Below the pieces are notes generated by a model. That model did not search any database. It was given only the letters and a program-made list of their open reading frames with translations, and had not been told where the DNA came from. The translations under genes and the position numbers were made by a program. Source: Erysipelotrichales bacterium (GTDB taxonomy: Bacteria; Bacillota_I; Bacilli_A; RFN20; CAG-826). Taken from it: a DNA stretch of 53,849 bases. Location: positions 1 to 53,849 of the forward strand of contig JAFLUZ010000012.1 of assembly GCA_022508535.1 (NCBI GenBank). The letters are read 5' to 3'. The first letter of the stretch is position 1; every line of letters starts with the position of its first letter. Of the stretch, positions 15,827 through 24,577 are shown piece after piece.

Positions 15827-16537
15827 ATGAAAAAAAATTCAATTATATTAGGATTATCCTTATTATTACTAAGTGCATGTGATATGGGGACATCAACTAG
15901 TAATAGTGTATCTGGTAATAACTCTACATCTAGTCATCCTGGTAGCACTTCCGCATCCACTCCATCATCTGTGACACCTTCATCAACTCCTTCTACTTCA
16001 ACAAGTACAGGAGGAACTAGTAGCAATTCCACAAATGGAAATTCTAGCAGTGTTCCTGAGGTTGCAGAAAAGTCAATCAAATTCTCGGCAGAGTCTTTAA
16101 AAGAATCTCTTCCTACATCTTACACTGCTGAAGAGACACTAGTAACTGCTGATGGTATGGAGTTAGGATTTATGGCGGCAAAATATGGTACATATAGTAA
16201 TGCGGGCTATATCATGCTAAGTAAAACTAGTGATACTTATGGCGCAGGTCATATTTATAACAAGACTAGTTTAGGACATATTAGTTCAATTGTTGTTAAA
16301 TTCTCTGGTTCTACTAGTACTCAAGTTGTAATGGGTGTTACGTTCGGAGACGAAGTTATGAATGAGGCTAAAACTACTGTTACAAAAAGTGAGACCGCTA
16401 CGACAAATGGTGTTGTAACAATAACAAACGAAAGTGAAACAGGTGATTACTTCAATATCTCTGTTACTAATGATAAGAATTTACAAATTACCGATATTGT
16501 TATTAATTTAAATGGTGCAACTGAAACAATTAGCTAA
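15827..16537 (+). CDS. Ser/Thr-rich lipoprotein
   Basis: The 236-residue protein has lipobox LLLSAC (Cys18), then a roughly 55-residue low-complexity Ser/Thr/Pro linker (about 22-77) that probably spans the cell wall. A compact C-terminal domain of about 155 residues follows (KSIKFSAESLKESLPTSYTA to the end), beta-rich and with no named family. It resembles the carbohydrate-binding-like or adhesion domains found on surface lipoproteins of gut Bacilli, but I cannot assign one. AGAAAGGA precedes the ATG. Single gene with its own terminator. Confidence 0.7.
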   Translation: MKKNSIILGLSLLLLSACDMGTSTSNSVSGNNSTSSHPGSTSASTPSSVTPSSTPSTSTSTGGTSSNSTNGNSSSVPEVAEKSIKFSAESLKESLPTSYTAEETLVTADGMELGFMAAKYGTYSNAGYIMLSKTSDTYGAGHIYNKTSLGHISSIVVKFSGSTSTQVVMGVTFGDEVMNEAKTTVTKSETATTNGVVTITNESETGDYFNISVTNDKNLQITDIVINLNGATETIS

Positions 16538-16539
16538 TT

Positions 16540-16568
16540 AATCAGGATTAATATCCTGATTTTTTATT
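16540..16568 (+). terminator. Terminator of the Ser/Thr-rich lipoprotein gene
   Basis: AATCAGGAT / ATCCTGATT (16540-16548, 16553-16561) is a perfect stem with a 4-base loop followed by a T run. Confidence 0.9.
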
Positions 16569-16571
16569 TTT

Positions 16572-16602
16572 TTGTGTCATCTTATATTAATAATGATATA
16601 AT
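16572..16602 (+). promoter_or_regulatory. Putative folD promoter
   Basis: A perfect -10 TATAAT (16597-16602) lies 18 bases before the ATG. The best -35 candidates are TTGTGT (16572-16577, spacing 19) or GTGTCA (spacing 17), so the -35 is weak. Confidence 0.4.
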
Positions 16603-16620
16603 TTCATATAAGGTGATTTT

Positions 16621-17424
16621 ATGATTATAAAAGAATATGTCGCATTGCAAAAAGATTTAATGCGTGATGAGATAAGTAAATTAGTAGTTAAACCTACAAT
16701 TGCAATTATTCAGGTAAACGATGATGAAGCAAGTAATGCCTATGTAAAAGGAAAATTAAATGATGCTCAAAATCTCGGTATTATTAGTGTTTATAAAAAA
16801 CTTCCTACTTCTACTACTGAAGAAGAATTAATTAATCTAATTAAAGAGATAAATGAAGATGATTCGATTCATGGCTTAATTGTTCAAATGCCTCTTCCAA
16901 AGCACATTAATGAAGAAAATATCAAATTAGCAGTCTCACCAATTAAAGACGTTGATGGTTTTCATCCTTTATCTAGTCTAGATCCATGTACACCAAAAGG
17001 GATTATAGATTATTTAAAATATGAAGGAATAAAATTTGAAGATCAAAATGCTGTTGTTATTGGTCGAAGTAATATTGTTGGAAAGCCAATGGCAAAAATG
17101 CTTACTAATCTTAATTGTAATACTGTTATTTTACATTCAAGAACTAGTAAAGAAAATATGGATAACTATTTAAGAAACGCGGATATTATCGTTATCGCTA
17201 TCGGAAAAAAATGGTTCTTGAATGAGCAAGAATTTAAAACTAGCGCTGTAATTGTCGATGTTGGTATTAACCGCGATAATGGGAAGCTTTATGGCGATGC
17301 AAAACCTGACTTAAACGTAAGATTACAAACACCTGTTCCTGGTGGGGTTGGACTTCTTACTCGCCTTACATTAATGAGAAATTTATTAGATGCATACTAT
17401 AATCAAGTTAAAACTTCTGAGTAA
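16621..17424 (+). CDS. folD: Bifunctional methylenetetrahydrofolate dehydrogenase/cyclohydrolase FolD
   Basis: FolD interconverts 5,10-methylene-THF, 5,10-methenyl-THF and 10-formyl-THF with NADP+. The 267-residue protein has the active-site segment SNAYVKGK with Tyr41 and Lys45, the IVQMPLPKHI motif, DVDGFHPLS, and the nucleotide-binding VVIGRSNIVGKPMA with LHSRT. The C-terminal motif TPVPGGVGLLTRLTLM is complete. It is slightly shorter than the usual 280-290 residues, mostly at the N-terminus. AAGGTGA precedes the ATG. Single gene. Confidence 0.95.
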   Translation: MIIKEYVALQKDLMRDEISKLVVKPTIAIIQVNDDEASNAYVKGKLNDAQNLGIISVYKKLPTSTTEEELINLIKEINEDDSIHGLIVQMPLPKHINEENIKLAVSPIKDVDGFHPLSSLDPCTPKGIIDYLKYEGIKFEDQNAVVIGRSNIVGKPMAKMLTNLNCNTVILHSRTSKENMDNYLRNADIIVIAIGKKWFLNEQEFKTSAVIVDVGINRDNGKLYGDAKPDLNVRLQTPVPGGVGLLTRLTLMRNLLDAYYNQVKTSE

Positions 17425-17440
17425 GTTTTAACTTTTTATT
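17407..17440 (+). terminator. Terminator overlapping the folD stop
   Basis: GTTAAAACTT / AAGTTTTAAC (17407-17416, 17423-17432) with a 6-base loop is followed by TTTTTATTTT. The stem includes the folD stop codon. Confidence 0.85.
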
Positions 17441-17454
17441 TTAGTAAAAAAATG

Positions 17455-17483
17455 TTGATTTTTATTTATCAACCTAATATAAT
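17455..17483 (+). promoter_or_regulatory. Promoter of the feo operon
   Basis: TTGATT (17455-17460) and a perfect TATAAT (17478-17483) are spaced by 17 bases. Transcription would start near 17490, giving a leader of about 135 bases before feoA. Confidence 0.65.
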
Positions 17484-17487
17484 TTTA

Positions 17488-17509
17488 TTAGTTAGTTATG
17501 ACTAATTGC
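17488..17509. promoter_or_regulatory. Operator-like box 1 of the feo operon
   Basis: A dyad-symmetric box with arms AGTTAGTT and GACTAATT. It begins 5 bases after the -10 and would cover the transcription start. It matches box 2 at 19 of 22 positions. A metal-dependent repressor (DtxR/IdeR- or Fur-like) is the obvious candidate, by context. Confidence 0.5.
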
Positions 17510-17513
17510 GTTT

Positions 17514-17531
17514 ATGCGGACAGTGCCGCAT
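17514..17531 (+). repeat. GC-rich hairpin in the feo leader
   Basis: ATGCGG / CCGCAT (17514-17519, 17526-17531) forms a perfect 6-bp stem with loop ACAGTG between the two operator-like boxes. No T run follows, so it is not a terminator. Confidence 0.4.
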
Positions 17532-17544
17532 TATAATTTGAGCG

Positions 17545-17566
17545 TTAGTTAGTCACGACTAATTAC
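17545..17566. promoter_or_regulatory. Operator-like box 2 of the feo operon
   Basis: The second copy of the box, 57 bases downstream of box 1. Its inner dyad TTAGTC-AC-GACTAA is perfect. The differences from box 1 are three single-base transitions. Confidence 0.5.
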
Positions 17567-17625
17567 AATTAATGCTGCATTACTAATTATTATGCAATTA
17601 GCTATTGTCTAAGGAGGAAAACCAA

Positions 17626-17865
17626 ATGAAAAAATTAAGTGAATGTCAAATCGGTAATTTTGCAATTGTCCAAAAAGTCGAAGGAGAAAGAAAAATTCGT
17701 CGACGCTTATTTGATATGGGAATAACTCCAAGTGTACAAGTTTATTTAAGAAAGAAAGCACCTCTTGGTGATCCAATAGAGATAACAATTCGTGGATATG
17801 AATTGACATTAAGAAAAGATGAAGCCGAATTAGTTATTGTGGAGTTAAAGGAGAAAGAATTATGA
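17626..17865 (+). CDS. feoA: Ferrous iron transport accessory protein FeoA
   Basis: FeoA is a small cytoplasmic SH3-like protein that assists FeoB. The 79-residue product has the family pattern LSECQIGNFAIV, then RRLFDMGITPSVQVYLRKKA and GDPIEITIRGYELTLRKDEA. I chose the ATG at 17626 because AAGGAGG lies 8 bases upstream; an in-frame TTG at 17605 would put that site inside the gene. The stop overlaps the feoB ATG (ATGA), so the two are coupled. Confidence 0.95.
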   Translation: MKKLSECQIGNFAIVQKVEGERKIRRRLFDMGITPSVQVYLRKKAPLGDPIEITIRGYELTLRKDEAELVIVELKEKEL

Positions 17866-20174
17866 GACAATTTGCACTAATTGGAAATCCAAACTCTGGC
17901 AAAACAACTTTATTTAATGCTTTGACAGGTTCAACTGCACATGTTGGTAATTGGCCAGGTGTAACAGTCGATAAAAAGGATGGAATATATAAAAAACTTG
18001 ATGAATTAATTTCAATAGTGGATTTACCTGGCATTTATTCTTTATCCCCTTATACTCCTGAAGAAATTATTTCAAGAAATTTTATTTTAGATGAAAAACC
18101 AGATTGTATAATTAATATTGTTGATGCCACGAATCTTGAAAGAAACTTATATTTAACAACACAATTATTGGAACTTGATGTTCCTATTGTTATTGCACTT
18201 AATATGATGGATGCTGTAACAAAAAGTGGTGATAAGATTAATCTTAAGGAACTTGAAAAGAAAATGAATGTTCCAGTGGTAGAAATTTCTGCTCTTAAAA
18301 ATCAAGGCATTAAAGAATTAATGGAAATCGCAAATGAAATTTCTAAAAGTCCACGTAAAGGACAAACAGTTCTTAGAAAAAGTGCCCTATATCATCTTGT
18401 TGATGATGTAAATGTTGTTTTAAAGAGAAAAAACATTGAAAATCCATTATTTCATGCAGTTAAGCTCATTGAATTTGATGAATTAGAAGTTAAAAATCAT
18501 CAAGACGTATTAGAGACGATTAATGAATTTAAAAAATCATTTAACGATAAAATATTTGATAATGATTTTGAAGCACTTATTGCAAATGAAAGATATGTCT
18601 ATATTACGAATAATTTTTCCTCAATTCTTATTAAAAAGGATAAAGAAATAAAACTAACATCATCAGATAAAATAGATAGAGTATTGACACATAAAATTTG
18701 GGGGATACCAGTTTTCTTAGTAATTTTGTTTTTAGTATTTCATATGACATTCTCGACAAACTTTCTTTTTTTAGGTAGATTACTGCCTGATGGGTTTTTA
18801 TCATTGCAAGGAACGACTTTTGAAGGAATATTTGGTGATGGTTCTATTTATTCGCCAGGCGTAATACTTACTAATTTGCTAGAACTTTTTTTAGATACCA
18901 TTTCAAATTTAATAAGAAATTGGCTATCTAATACGCCTTCTTGGATTAGTGCATTCATAGTTGATGGGGTTTTGGCAGGTTTATTCGCAGTCTTAGGTTT
19001 TTTACCTCAAATTCTACTTCTTTTCTTATTCTTTTCAATTTTAGAAGATAGCGGATATATGGCGCGTGTTGCATTTATATTAGACCGTATTTTGCGAAAG
19101 TTTGGCTTATCTGGTCGAGCATTCATGCCAATGATTATGGGCTTTGGTTGTTCAGTACCTGCAATGATTAATACACGCACTCTTTCTGATAATAATGAGA
19201 GAACAGCAACAATTCGTATCATTCCATTTTTTAGTTGTGGAGCAAAATTGCCAATTCTTACTGCAATTGCGGGTGGACTAGTACAATTCTTTAATGTGGG
19301 AAACGCTGATATTATCACTTATAGTATGTATTTAATCGGCATGATAACCGCAATTGTAACTATTATATTGATGCGTAATACCACAATGCGTGGTAAAATT
19401 TCTCCATTCATTATGGAATTACCAAATTACCATATGCCACGTTTTAGTAACCTCATGCTACATTTATGGGATAAACTTAAACATTTTATTCAAAAAGCAT
19501 TTACTATTATTCTCGTTTCAACTATTGCAATTTGGTTTCTTTCATCATTTTCATGGAAATTTGAATTTCTTCTTGAGGATGCAACGATGCTTTTCAATAG
19601 TGATCCTATAAAATACGCATCATTAGAAGGTGTTACTGGCTTAGTTAATTTCCGTATGAACGAAAGTATTATTGCAAGTGTTGGAAAACTCATTCAACCA
19701 TTATTCACACCTCTTGGATTTGGTTCACAGTTAACTAAGGTAGGCTGGGTATTTGCAGTTGCTACACTCACTGGTTTAATTGCTAAAGAAAATGTCATTT
19801 CCACTTTAGGTGTTCTTACCGCTTGTATTGCAGGCACTTATATAGCAAGTGAGGATGGGGTTCTTGAAGTTGTCACTATGATTCAAGCAACAGGAATTAC
19901 CAAAGCTGCTTTAATTTCCTTTATGGTTTTTAATCTTACCACTATCCCTTGTTTTGCAACTGTAGCAACCGCTAAAGCAGAACTACCAAAAGGAAAGTTT
20001 ATAACTACACTTATCTTTTGGTTAATTACTTCTTTTATTGTATCTAGTATGATTTATGTAATTGGCTCTTGGTGGTGGACCTCCTTTATCTTTTTAGTAG
20101 TAATTATCACTATAATTGTTAGTATCAGCTTCTACAATAAAGCACGAGACAACAAACAACTAATAGGAGAATAA
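17862..20174 (+). CDS. feoB: Ferrous iron transporter FeoB (GTPase-permease)
   Basis: FeoB imports Fe2+ across the cytoplasmic membrane. The 770-residue protein has the N-terminal G domain: G1 GNPNSGKT (8-15), G2 region VGNWPGVTVD, G3 DLPG (54-57) and G4 NMMD (114-117). A helical GDI-like segment follows, then a membrane domain with two Gate/Nucleos_rec repeats. It keeps the conserved Cys motifs GFGCSVPA and FFSCGAKLP and a C-terminal segment TIPCFATVATAKAEL. The G4 sequence gives NMMD as usual for bacteria. Second gene of feoA-feoB-peptide, regulated from the promoter with twin boxes. Confidence 0.97.
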   Translation: MRQFALIGNPNSGKTTLFNALTGSTAHVGNWPGVTVDKKDGIYKKLDELISIVDLPGIYSLSPYTPEEIISRNFILDEKPDCIINIVDATNLERNLYLTTQLLELDVPIVIALNMMDAVTKSGDKINLKELEKKMNVPVVEISALKNQGIKELMEIANEISKSPRKGQTVLRKSALYHLVDDVNVVLKRKNIENPLFHAVKLIEFDELEVKNHQDVLETINEFKKSFNDKIFDNDFEALIANERYVYITNNFSSILIKKDKEIKLTSSDKIDRVLTHKIWGIPVFLVILFLVFHMTFSTNFLFLGRLLPDGFLSLQGTTFEGIFGDGSIYSPGVILTNLLELFLDTISNLIRNWLSNTPSWISAFIVDGVLAGLFAVLGFLPQILLLFLFFSILEDSGYMARVAFILDRILRKFGLSGRAFMPMIMGFGCSVPAMINTRTLSDNNERTATIRIIPFFSCGAKLPILTAIAGGLVQFFNVGNADIITYSMYLIGMITAIVTIILMRNTTMRGKISPFIMELPNYHMPRFSNLMLHLWDKLKHFIQKAFTIILVSTIAIWFLSSFSWKFEFLLEDATMLFNSDPIKYASLEGVTGLVNFRMNESIIASVGKLIQPLFTPLGFGSQLTKVGWVFAVATLTGLIAKENVISTLGVLTACIAGTYIASEDGVLEVVTMIQATGITKAALISFMVFNLTTIPCFATVATAKAELPKGKFITTLIFWLITSFIVSSMIYVIGSWWWTSFIFLVVIITIIVSISFYNKARDNKQLIGE

Positions 20175-20176
20175 AA

Positions 20177-20374
20177 ATGGAGCCAATTGAAATTATTGTT
20201 ATCACTATTACTGTTCTTATTGTTGTTTCGGTAATTGGCAATTACACTTATCGTAAAATTAAACATTTACCTACTGGTGAATGTGCATGTTGTAAGAAAA
20301 AAGGTAATAACTTAGTTAAGCAATATCGTAAACTTTATCCAAAAAGTGAAAGTAAATGTAGCTGTAGCAAATAA
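20177..20374 (+). CDS. FeoB-associated Cys-rich membrane peptide
   Basis: This 65-residue protein begins 2 bases after the feoB stop. It has one membrane span (IIVITITVLIVVSVIGNYTY) and a Cys-rich tail with ECACCKKKG and a terminal CSCS, the pattern of the FeoB-associated Cys-rich family found after feoB in Firmicutes. The cysteines could bind iron or an Fe-S cluster; that is inference. It takes the place occupied by FeoC in enterobacteria but is unrelated to it in sequence. Confidence 0.85.
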   Translation: MEPIEIIVITITVLIVVSVIGNYTYRKIKHLPTGECACCKKKGNNLVKQYRKLYPKSESKCSCSK

Positions 20375-20381
20375 ACTATTT

Positions 20382-20408
20382 AAAACTTCCAATTTAGGAA
20401 GTTTTTTT
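20382..20408 (+). terminator. Terminator of the feo operon
   Basis: AAAACTTCC / GGAAGTTTT (20382-20390, 20397-20405), a perfect stem with a 6-base loop and a T run. Confidence 0.9.
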
Positions 20409-20458
20409 CTACCTTAGTTTTTAAAAATATGGTTTAATTAAATAGTGAGGTAAGGCTT

Positions 20459-21730
20459 ATGGATTTTAAAGAACACATATTAAGTCAATATGAAGAAAAT
20501 AAAGCAAAAAAGCTTTTAGAATCTTTAGATAATCCACGCACTCACGCGCTTATTTTAAATACTAATAAAATTAGTGAAGAGGAATTTGTAAAAGCCTTTC
20601 CTGGAGTTATTAAACACCCCGTTGTAGAACACGCATTCTTATATGATAAAAACCAATACGAAATGGGAAAAAGTATATACCATGATGCAGGGGCAATCTA
20701 TATTTCTGATGCCTCAAGTTTAACTGTTTCTTATATGTTAGATGCTTCTTCTCAAGACATTGTATTAGACATGTGTGCCGCGCCAGGTGGGAAAAGCATT
20801 CAAACATCTTTAAGGATGGAAAACGAAGGTATTATTATTTCTAATGATTTATCTTATAATCGTGCCTTAGTGTTATCCCAAAACGTTGAAAGAATGGGAA
20901 GAAAAAATATTATTGTTACTTGCAATGATTTATCAAAAATAAATAAATACGCTGGTATGTTTAGTAAAATAATTCTTGATGCCCCTTGTTCTGGATCTGG
21001 TATGTTTAGGAAAGACGAAAAAATGCTTTTAGATTGGAGTATTGAAAAAGTTCATAAACAAGCTGCTATTCAAAAAGAATTAATCGAACTTGCGTATTTC
21101 TTTTTAATGCCTGGCGGCACATTAATTTATTCAACTTGCTCCTACTCTAAAGAAGAAAATTATGAAATTATAAAAGGTCTTATTGAAAGACACAAAGATA
21201 TGCATATTGTTCCATTAAACGAATTAAGTAAGTATTCCTTAACAGATGTAAACGAAGGAATAACTCTTGCACCTTCTACTTATTTTGGTGAAGGTCAATA
21301 TTTATGTAAATTAAAAAAAGATGGTAAACTGCGCGTAAATGATTATATTTGTAAAGAAAAGATTGTAGTTAAAGAATTCAATAACTTAACTTTACAAGGA
21401 AACCTCATAAAAAAAGATAATGCAATTTATTTAAGTCCAACAAATTTAGCACTTAAAGAATTTAACATTATACGAAATGGATTAAAAGTTGGAGAATATA
21501 ATAAAAATATTTTTACCCCTGATCATCATCTATCTCATTTTCTATCTAGTTCTTCTTCTATCAATCTAGAAGAGGATAATATGAAGCGTTATTTAAATGG
21601 AGAATCAATAAATATGGATAATCAATCTGGTTTTCATATTGTATCTTATAAAGGTCTTAACTTAGGATTAGTAAAATCAAATAATGGGCAATTAAAAAAT
21701 CATTATCCAAAAGGATTAAGACACAAATAA
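20459..21730 (+). CDS. rsmF: rRNA (cytosine-C5) methyltransferase, RsmF/YebU-NOP2-Sun family
   Basis: The enzyme uses S-adenosylmethionine to make 5-methylcytosine in RNA, most likely 16S rRNA. The 423-residue protein has the SAM-binding motif DMCAAPGGKS (104-113), motif IV DAPCSGSG with Cys177, and motif VI STCSYS with the catalytic Cys227. A C-terminal PUA-like region (about 290-423, GESINMDNQSGFHIVSYKGL near the end) matches RsmF. AGGTAAGG precedes the ATG. The exact target base cannot be read from sequence. Single gene, ending at a bidirectional terminator. Confidence 0.9.
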   Translation: MDFKEHILSQYEENKAKKLLESLDNPRTHALILNTNKISEEEFVKAFPGVIKHPVVEHAFLYDKNQYEMGKSIYHDAGAIYISDASSLTVSYMLDASSQDIVLDMCAAPGGKSIQTSLRMENEGIIISNDLSYNRALVLSQNVERMGRKNIIVTCNDLSKINKYAGMFSKIILDAPCSGSGMFRKDEKMLLDWSIEKVHKQAAIQKELIELAYFFLMPGGTLIYSTCSYSKEENYEIIKGLIERHKDMHIVPLNELSKYSLTDVNEGITLAPSTYFGEGQYLCKLKKDGKLRVNDYICKEKIVVKEFNNLTLQGNLIKKDNAIYLSPTNLALKEFNIIRNGLKVGEYNKNIFTPDHHLSHFLSSSSSINLEEDNMKRYLNGESINMDNQSGFHIVSYKGLNLGLVKSNNGQLKNHYPKGLRHK

Positions 21731-21757
21731 AATAGCTAGCAAATTGCTAGCTATTTT
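21729..21757. terminator. Bidirectional terminator between rsmF and plsC
   Basis: AAAATAGCTAGC / GCTAGCTATTTT (21729-21740, 21746-21757) is a perfect 12-bp stem with a 5-base loop, overlapping both gene ends. Flanking A and T tracts suit both strands. Confidence 0.9.
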
Positions 21758-22493
21758 TACTTTCAATTTGTTTAAGACCTTTCAATTCTTCACTCATTAA
21801 ATTATAGATATAATCGCGATATTCTGTAGAATTTTGCGCTTTAACATCATCATTTGAAACACTCTTATAAATTTTAACAATTACTGAATATCTTCGCATT
21901 CTAATTTTTGTTGATAATACTTTTTGTACTCCTTCAATTACAACTGGCATAACTAAGACATTTTCTTTGTGGGCTACTTTAAATGTACCAGGATGAAATT
22001 CATTTAGTAAAACATTTTTAGTATCTTTATTTCTTGTTCCTTCAGGAAAAATTACCCAACTATGTTCTTTAGAAACAAGAGAATTATCCATGATTTTTAA
22101 TATTTTAATTTGTTGACGTAAATCACTTCGATCAATAAATTCTCCGTCAATTATTTTAAAAATTTTACCTACAATTGGCATTTTCGCTACTTCTTTTTTA
22201 GCAATGAAAGAAATTGGTTTTTCAGATAACGCAATTAATAGCAATGGGTCTAATAGAGATTGATGATTAGGAGTTATCATTTTAATATTTTCATCATTTA
22301 AGTATTCTAGTCCTTGCACTTTTAAATCAACATGGAGTCTTTTTAGTATTGTTATAATAAATTTTCTTGTCTTATTGTAACGTTTTTCTAAAGTATACTT
22401 ATCTTTATGTCGAGAATAATACAAAATCCATGTTAAATAATTCCAAATGAGGAATATAATTAAACGAAATACAATTCCAATATACTTAAACAT
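21747..22493 (-). CDS. plsC: 1-acyl-sn-glycerol-3-phosphate acyltransferase
   Basis: PlsC adds the second fatty acid to lysophosphatidic acid in phospholipid synthesis. The 248-residue protein has an N-terminal membrane anchor (IVFRLIIFLIWNYLTWIL), the catalytic H-x4-D motif NHQSLLD (His77, Asp82), and the FPEGTRN motif (149-155). GGAGGAG lies 6 bases before the ATG. It is third in an apparent ftsK-pulA-plsC operon (gap 25 bases). Confidence 0.9.
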   Translation of the reverse strand: MFKYIGIVFRLIIFLIWNYLTWILYYSRHKDKYTLEKRYNKTRKFIITILKRLHVDLKVQGLEYLNDENIKMITPNHQSLLDPLLLIALSEKPISFIAKKEVAKMPIVGKIFKIIDGEFIDRSDLRQQIKILKIMDNSLVSKEHSWVIFPEGTRNKDTKNVLLNEFHPGTFKVAHKENVLVMPVVIEGVQKVLSTKIRMRRYSVIVKIYKSVSNDDVKAQNSTEYRDYIYNLMSEELKGLKQIESKNS

Positions 22494-22518
22494 CTCTACT
22501 CCTCCTTATTTAAAACAT

Positions 22519-24564
22519 TTATTCGTTGATAACAATTATTACGTTATGTGGCGATAAGATTAACGAATCAACATATGAATCTTTTTTGATTCTTCCAGCT
22601 TCATTGAATATCACTTTGTGACTTTTATTAAAATTATAGTAAACACTATCTTTAATAGAGGTGTTCATTAAAATTGATAATACTTTTCCATCTTCTAATT
22701 GATAATTAATTTTAAGAGCGTGTTCATCAAACTCTTCATAACTAACTACTCTTTCAATTTCTTTATAATCATCAATTTTAAAGCAGTCAAATTCTTTTCT
22801 AAACGCTATTAAGTCTTTGATGTATTTGGCGTATTCAAATCGTTTTGCTAAAATTTCAAAATCAAATTGATTATATTTGTCACCCATATTATAGGTGTTA
22901 TCTTCTTTAAATTTTGTTAACCCTACTTCTTGTCCCATATGGATAAATGGAATACCAAAAGACAAAATATTAATAGTGTTACATAGTTTTAATACACCTA
23001 AAATAGTGTCTTCATCGCTAGTACTTAAACAATAAGATATTTTATCAAACGCTGTCATATTATCATGGCACTCAATATAGTTGATACTTTGATTTGGTGA
23101 ACTAAAAGCATAAAGTTTTCCATAATATCCTTTATAAGCGACTTTAAAAACATTTTTTAAATAATTATTATCAATTAAATATCCACGTTCATATTTGTTA
23201 TTTGGACCTTTTAAAGTATTACGATAAAAATCATTGAAGAATCCAAAACTTGGTAGTCTATGAGCATGATCCGTAATAGTCTTTAAATCATAATCTAAGA
23301 ATGTTGGCATATCCCAACCTTCACCATAAAGCATTATGTTAGGTTTAATTGCACGTAATTCATTTTGAATTATCCAAGATGTTTTAATATCAATTATTCC
23401 TAATAAATCAAATCTAAAACCATCAACATCATAAAAATTCACAAAGAATTTCAATGCATCTAAAATCATTTTTCTTACCATTTTACGAGATGTATCTAAA
23501 TCATTTCCACAAAATGATCCATTAGACATTACTCCTTCTCTTCTTCGGAAATAGTAATGAGGAATTATTTTTTCAAATACTGAATCTTTATATTCATAGA
23601 CATGGTTAAAGACAACATCAAGATTTACTCTAATTCCTGCTTTATGTAATTCATTAATTAAATTTTTGAATTCATAAATCCTTGTTAATGGAGATGAGGG
23701 ATCAATAGACATACTTCCCTCTAATGCCATATATAGATATGGATTATATCCCCAGTTATATTCTTCTTTAATATTAGTTTCATCCACACCAATAAAAGCA
23801 TTGACTGGTAAGAATTGTACGTGTGTTATACCTAGATATTTCAAATAATCAATACCAAGTGGGCATTTCTTATATTTCTTGTTTTTTTCAATTGCACCAG
23901 AATATGTACCTTTTGCCTCTATTTCACTATTTGGATAAATAGTCAGATCACGAATACTAGTTTCATAAATAATTGCTTCTGTATTTTTTGTAAAAGGTGG
24001 TAAATATTGCTTTGTATCTTCAGTTTTTATTAAAGATAAATCTACCACAACTGATTTTTCTTTGTTTAAAGTTACGGCATATGAATATGGGTCAACTGAG
24101 CGAATGACTTTTCCGTTTTGATGTATTTCATATAGATAAATAGTTTCATGCAAATTACCTTCAAATTCTATTTCATGAATTCCATTTTCTAGATGATTCA
24201 TTGCAATGACTTTTTCTTCATTATTTGAAAAGACAATTAAATTTACTAGATAGGCTAATGGAGCAAAAAGGCGGAAAATAGTTCTATTGTCTTTAACAAT
24301 TGAACCTAATTCGCCATCATAATAATATTTTTCATCAAAATTTGGTAAATCCACTAATGGTGATAAATCAACATCAAAAACTTCATTTTCACTTTTAACT
24401 TGGTATTTTGCTCCTACTTCTAATCTATTTCTTATAATAATAGTAGAATTACCAACATAAATGTTTTCTAAAAAACAATTATCTTTTTCTAAGACAAAAG
24501 AAGAATTAGAGATATCCCCTATTACTTCTAATGTATATTCATTTTTCGCGACAAATTTTCCCAT
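22519..24564 (-). CDS. pulA: Type I pullulanase (GH13)
   Basis: Type I pullulanases cut alpha-1,6 branches of pullulan, glycogen or starch fragments. The 681-residue protein has the pullulanase signature YNWGYNP (about 267-273) and the four GH13 regions: DVVFNHVYEY, GFRFDLLGI (nucleophile Asp), LYGEGWDM (acid Glu) and IECHDNMT. An N-terminal CBM48/beta-sandwich region precedes them. There is no signal peptide, so it is intracellular and acts on imported malto-oligosaccharides or stored glycogen. The start codon is 13 bases past the ftsK stop, which suggests cotranscription, although the functions are unrelated. Confidence 0.93.
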   Translation of the reverse strand: MGKFVAKNEYTLEVIGDISNSSFVLEKDNCFLENIYVGNSTIIIRNRLEVGAKYQVKSENEVFDVDLSPLVDLPNFDEKYYYDGELGSIVKDNRTIFRLFAPLAYLVNLIVFSNNEEKVIAMNHLENGIHEIEFEGNLHETIYLYEIHQNGKVIRSVDPYSYAVTLNKEKSVVVDLSLIKTEDTKQYLPPFTKNTEAIIYETSIRDLTIYPNSEIEAKGTYSGAIEKNKKYKKCPLGIDYLKYLGITHVQFLPVNAFIGVDETNIKEEYNWGYNPYLYMALEGSMSIDPSSPLTRIYEFKNLINELHKAGIRVNLDVVFNHVYEYKDSVFEKIIPHYYFRRREGVMSNGSFCGNDLDTSRKMVRKMILDALKFFVNFYDVDGFRFDLLGIIDIKTSWIIQNELRAIKPNIMLYGEGWDMPTFLDYDLKTITDHAHRLPSFGFFNDFYRNTLKGPNNKYERGYLIDNNYLKNVFKVAYKGYYGKLYAFSSPNQSINYIECHDNMTAFDKISYCLSTSDEDTILGVLKLCNTINILSFGIPFIHMGQEVGLTKFKEDNTYNMGDKYNQFDFEILAKRFEYAKYIKDLIAFRKEFDCFKIDDYKEIERVVSYEEFDEHALKINYQLEDGKVLSILMNTSIKDSVYYNFNKSHKVIFNEAGRIKKDSYVDSLILSPHNVIIVINE

Positions 24565-24577
24565 AATCTAAACACAC

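Noticed and set aside
15889-16065. A coding tandem repeat or phase-variable tract in the Ser/Thr-rich lipoprotein
   Set aside because: The segment is compositionally biased toward Ser, Thr and Pro codons but shows no exact repeat unit, so it reads as a wall-spanning linker.
17485-17625. A NiCo/iron-type (czcD) riboswitch in the feoA leader
   Set aside because: The hairpin contains GGACAG and a nearby TGCC, but I cannot place the four-way junction and conserved loops. Palindromic DNA boxes explain the region better by eye; a covariance search would decide.
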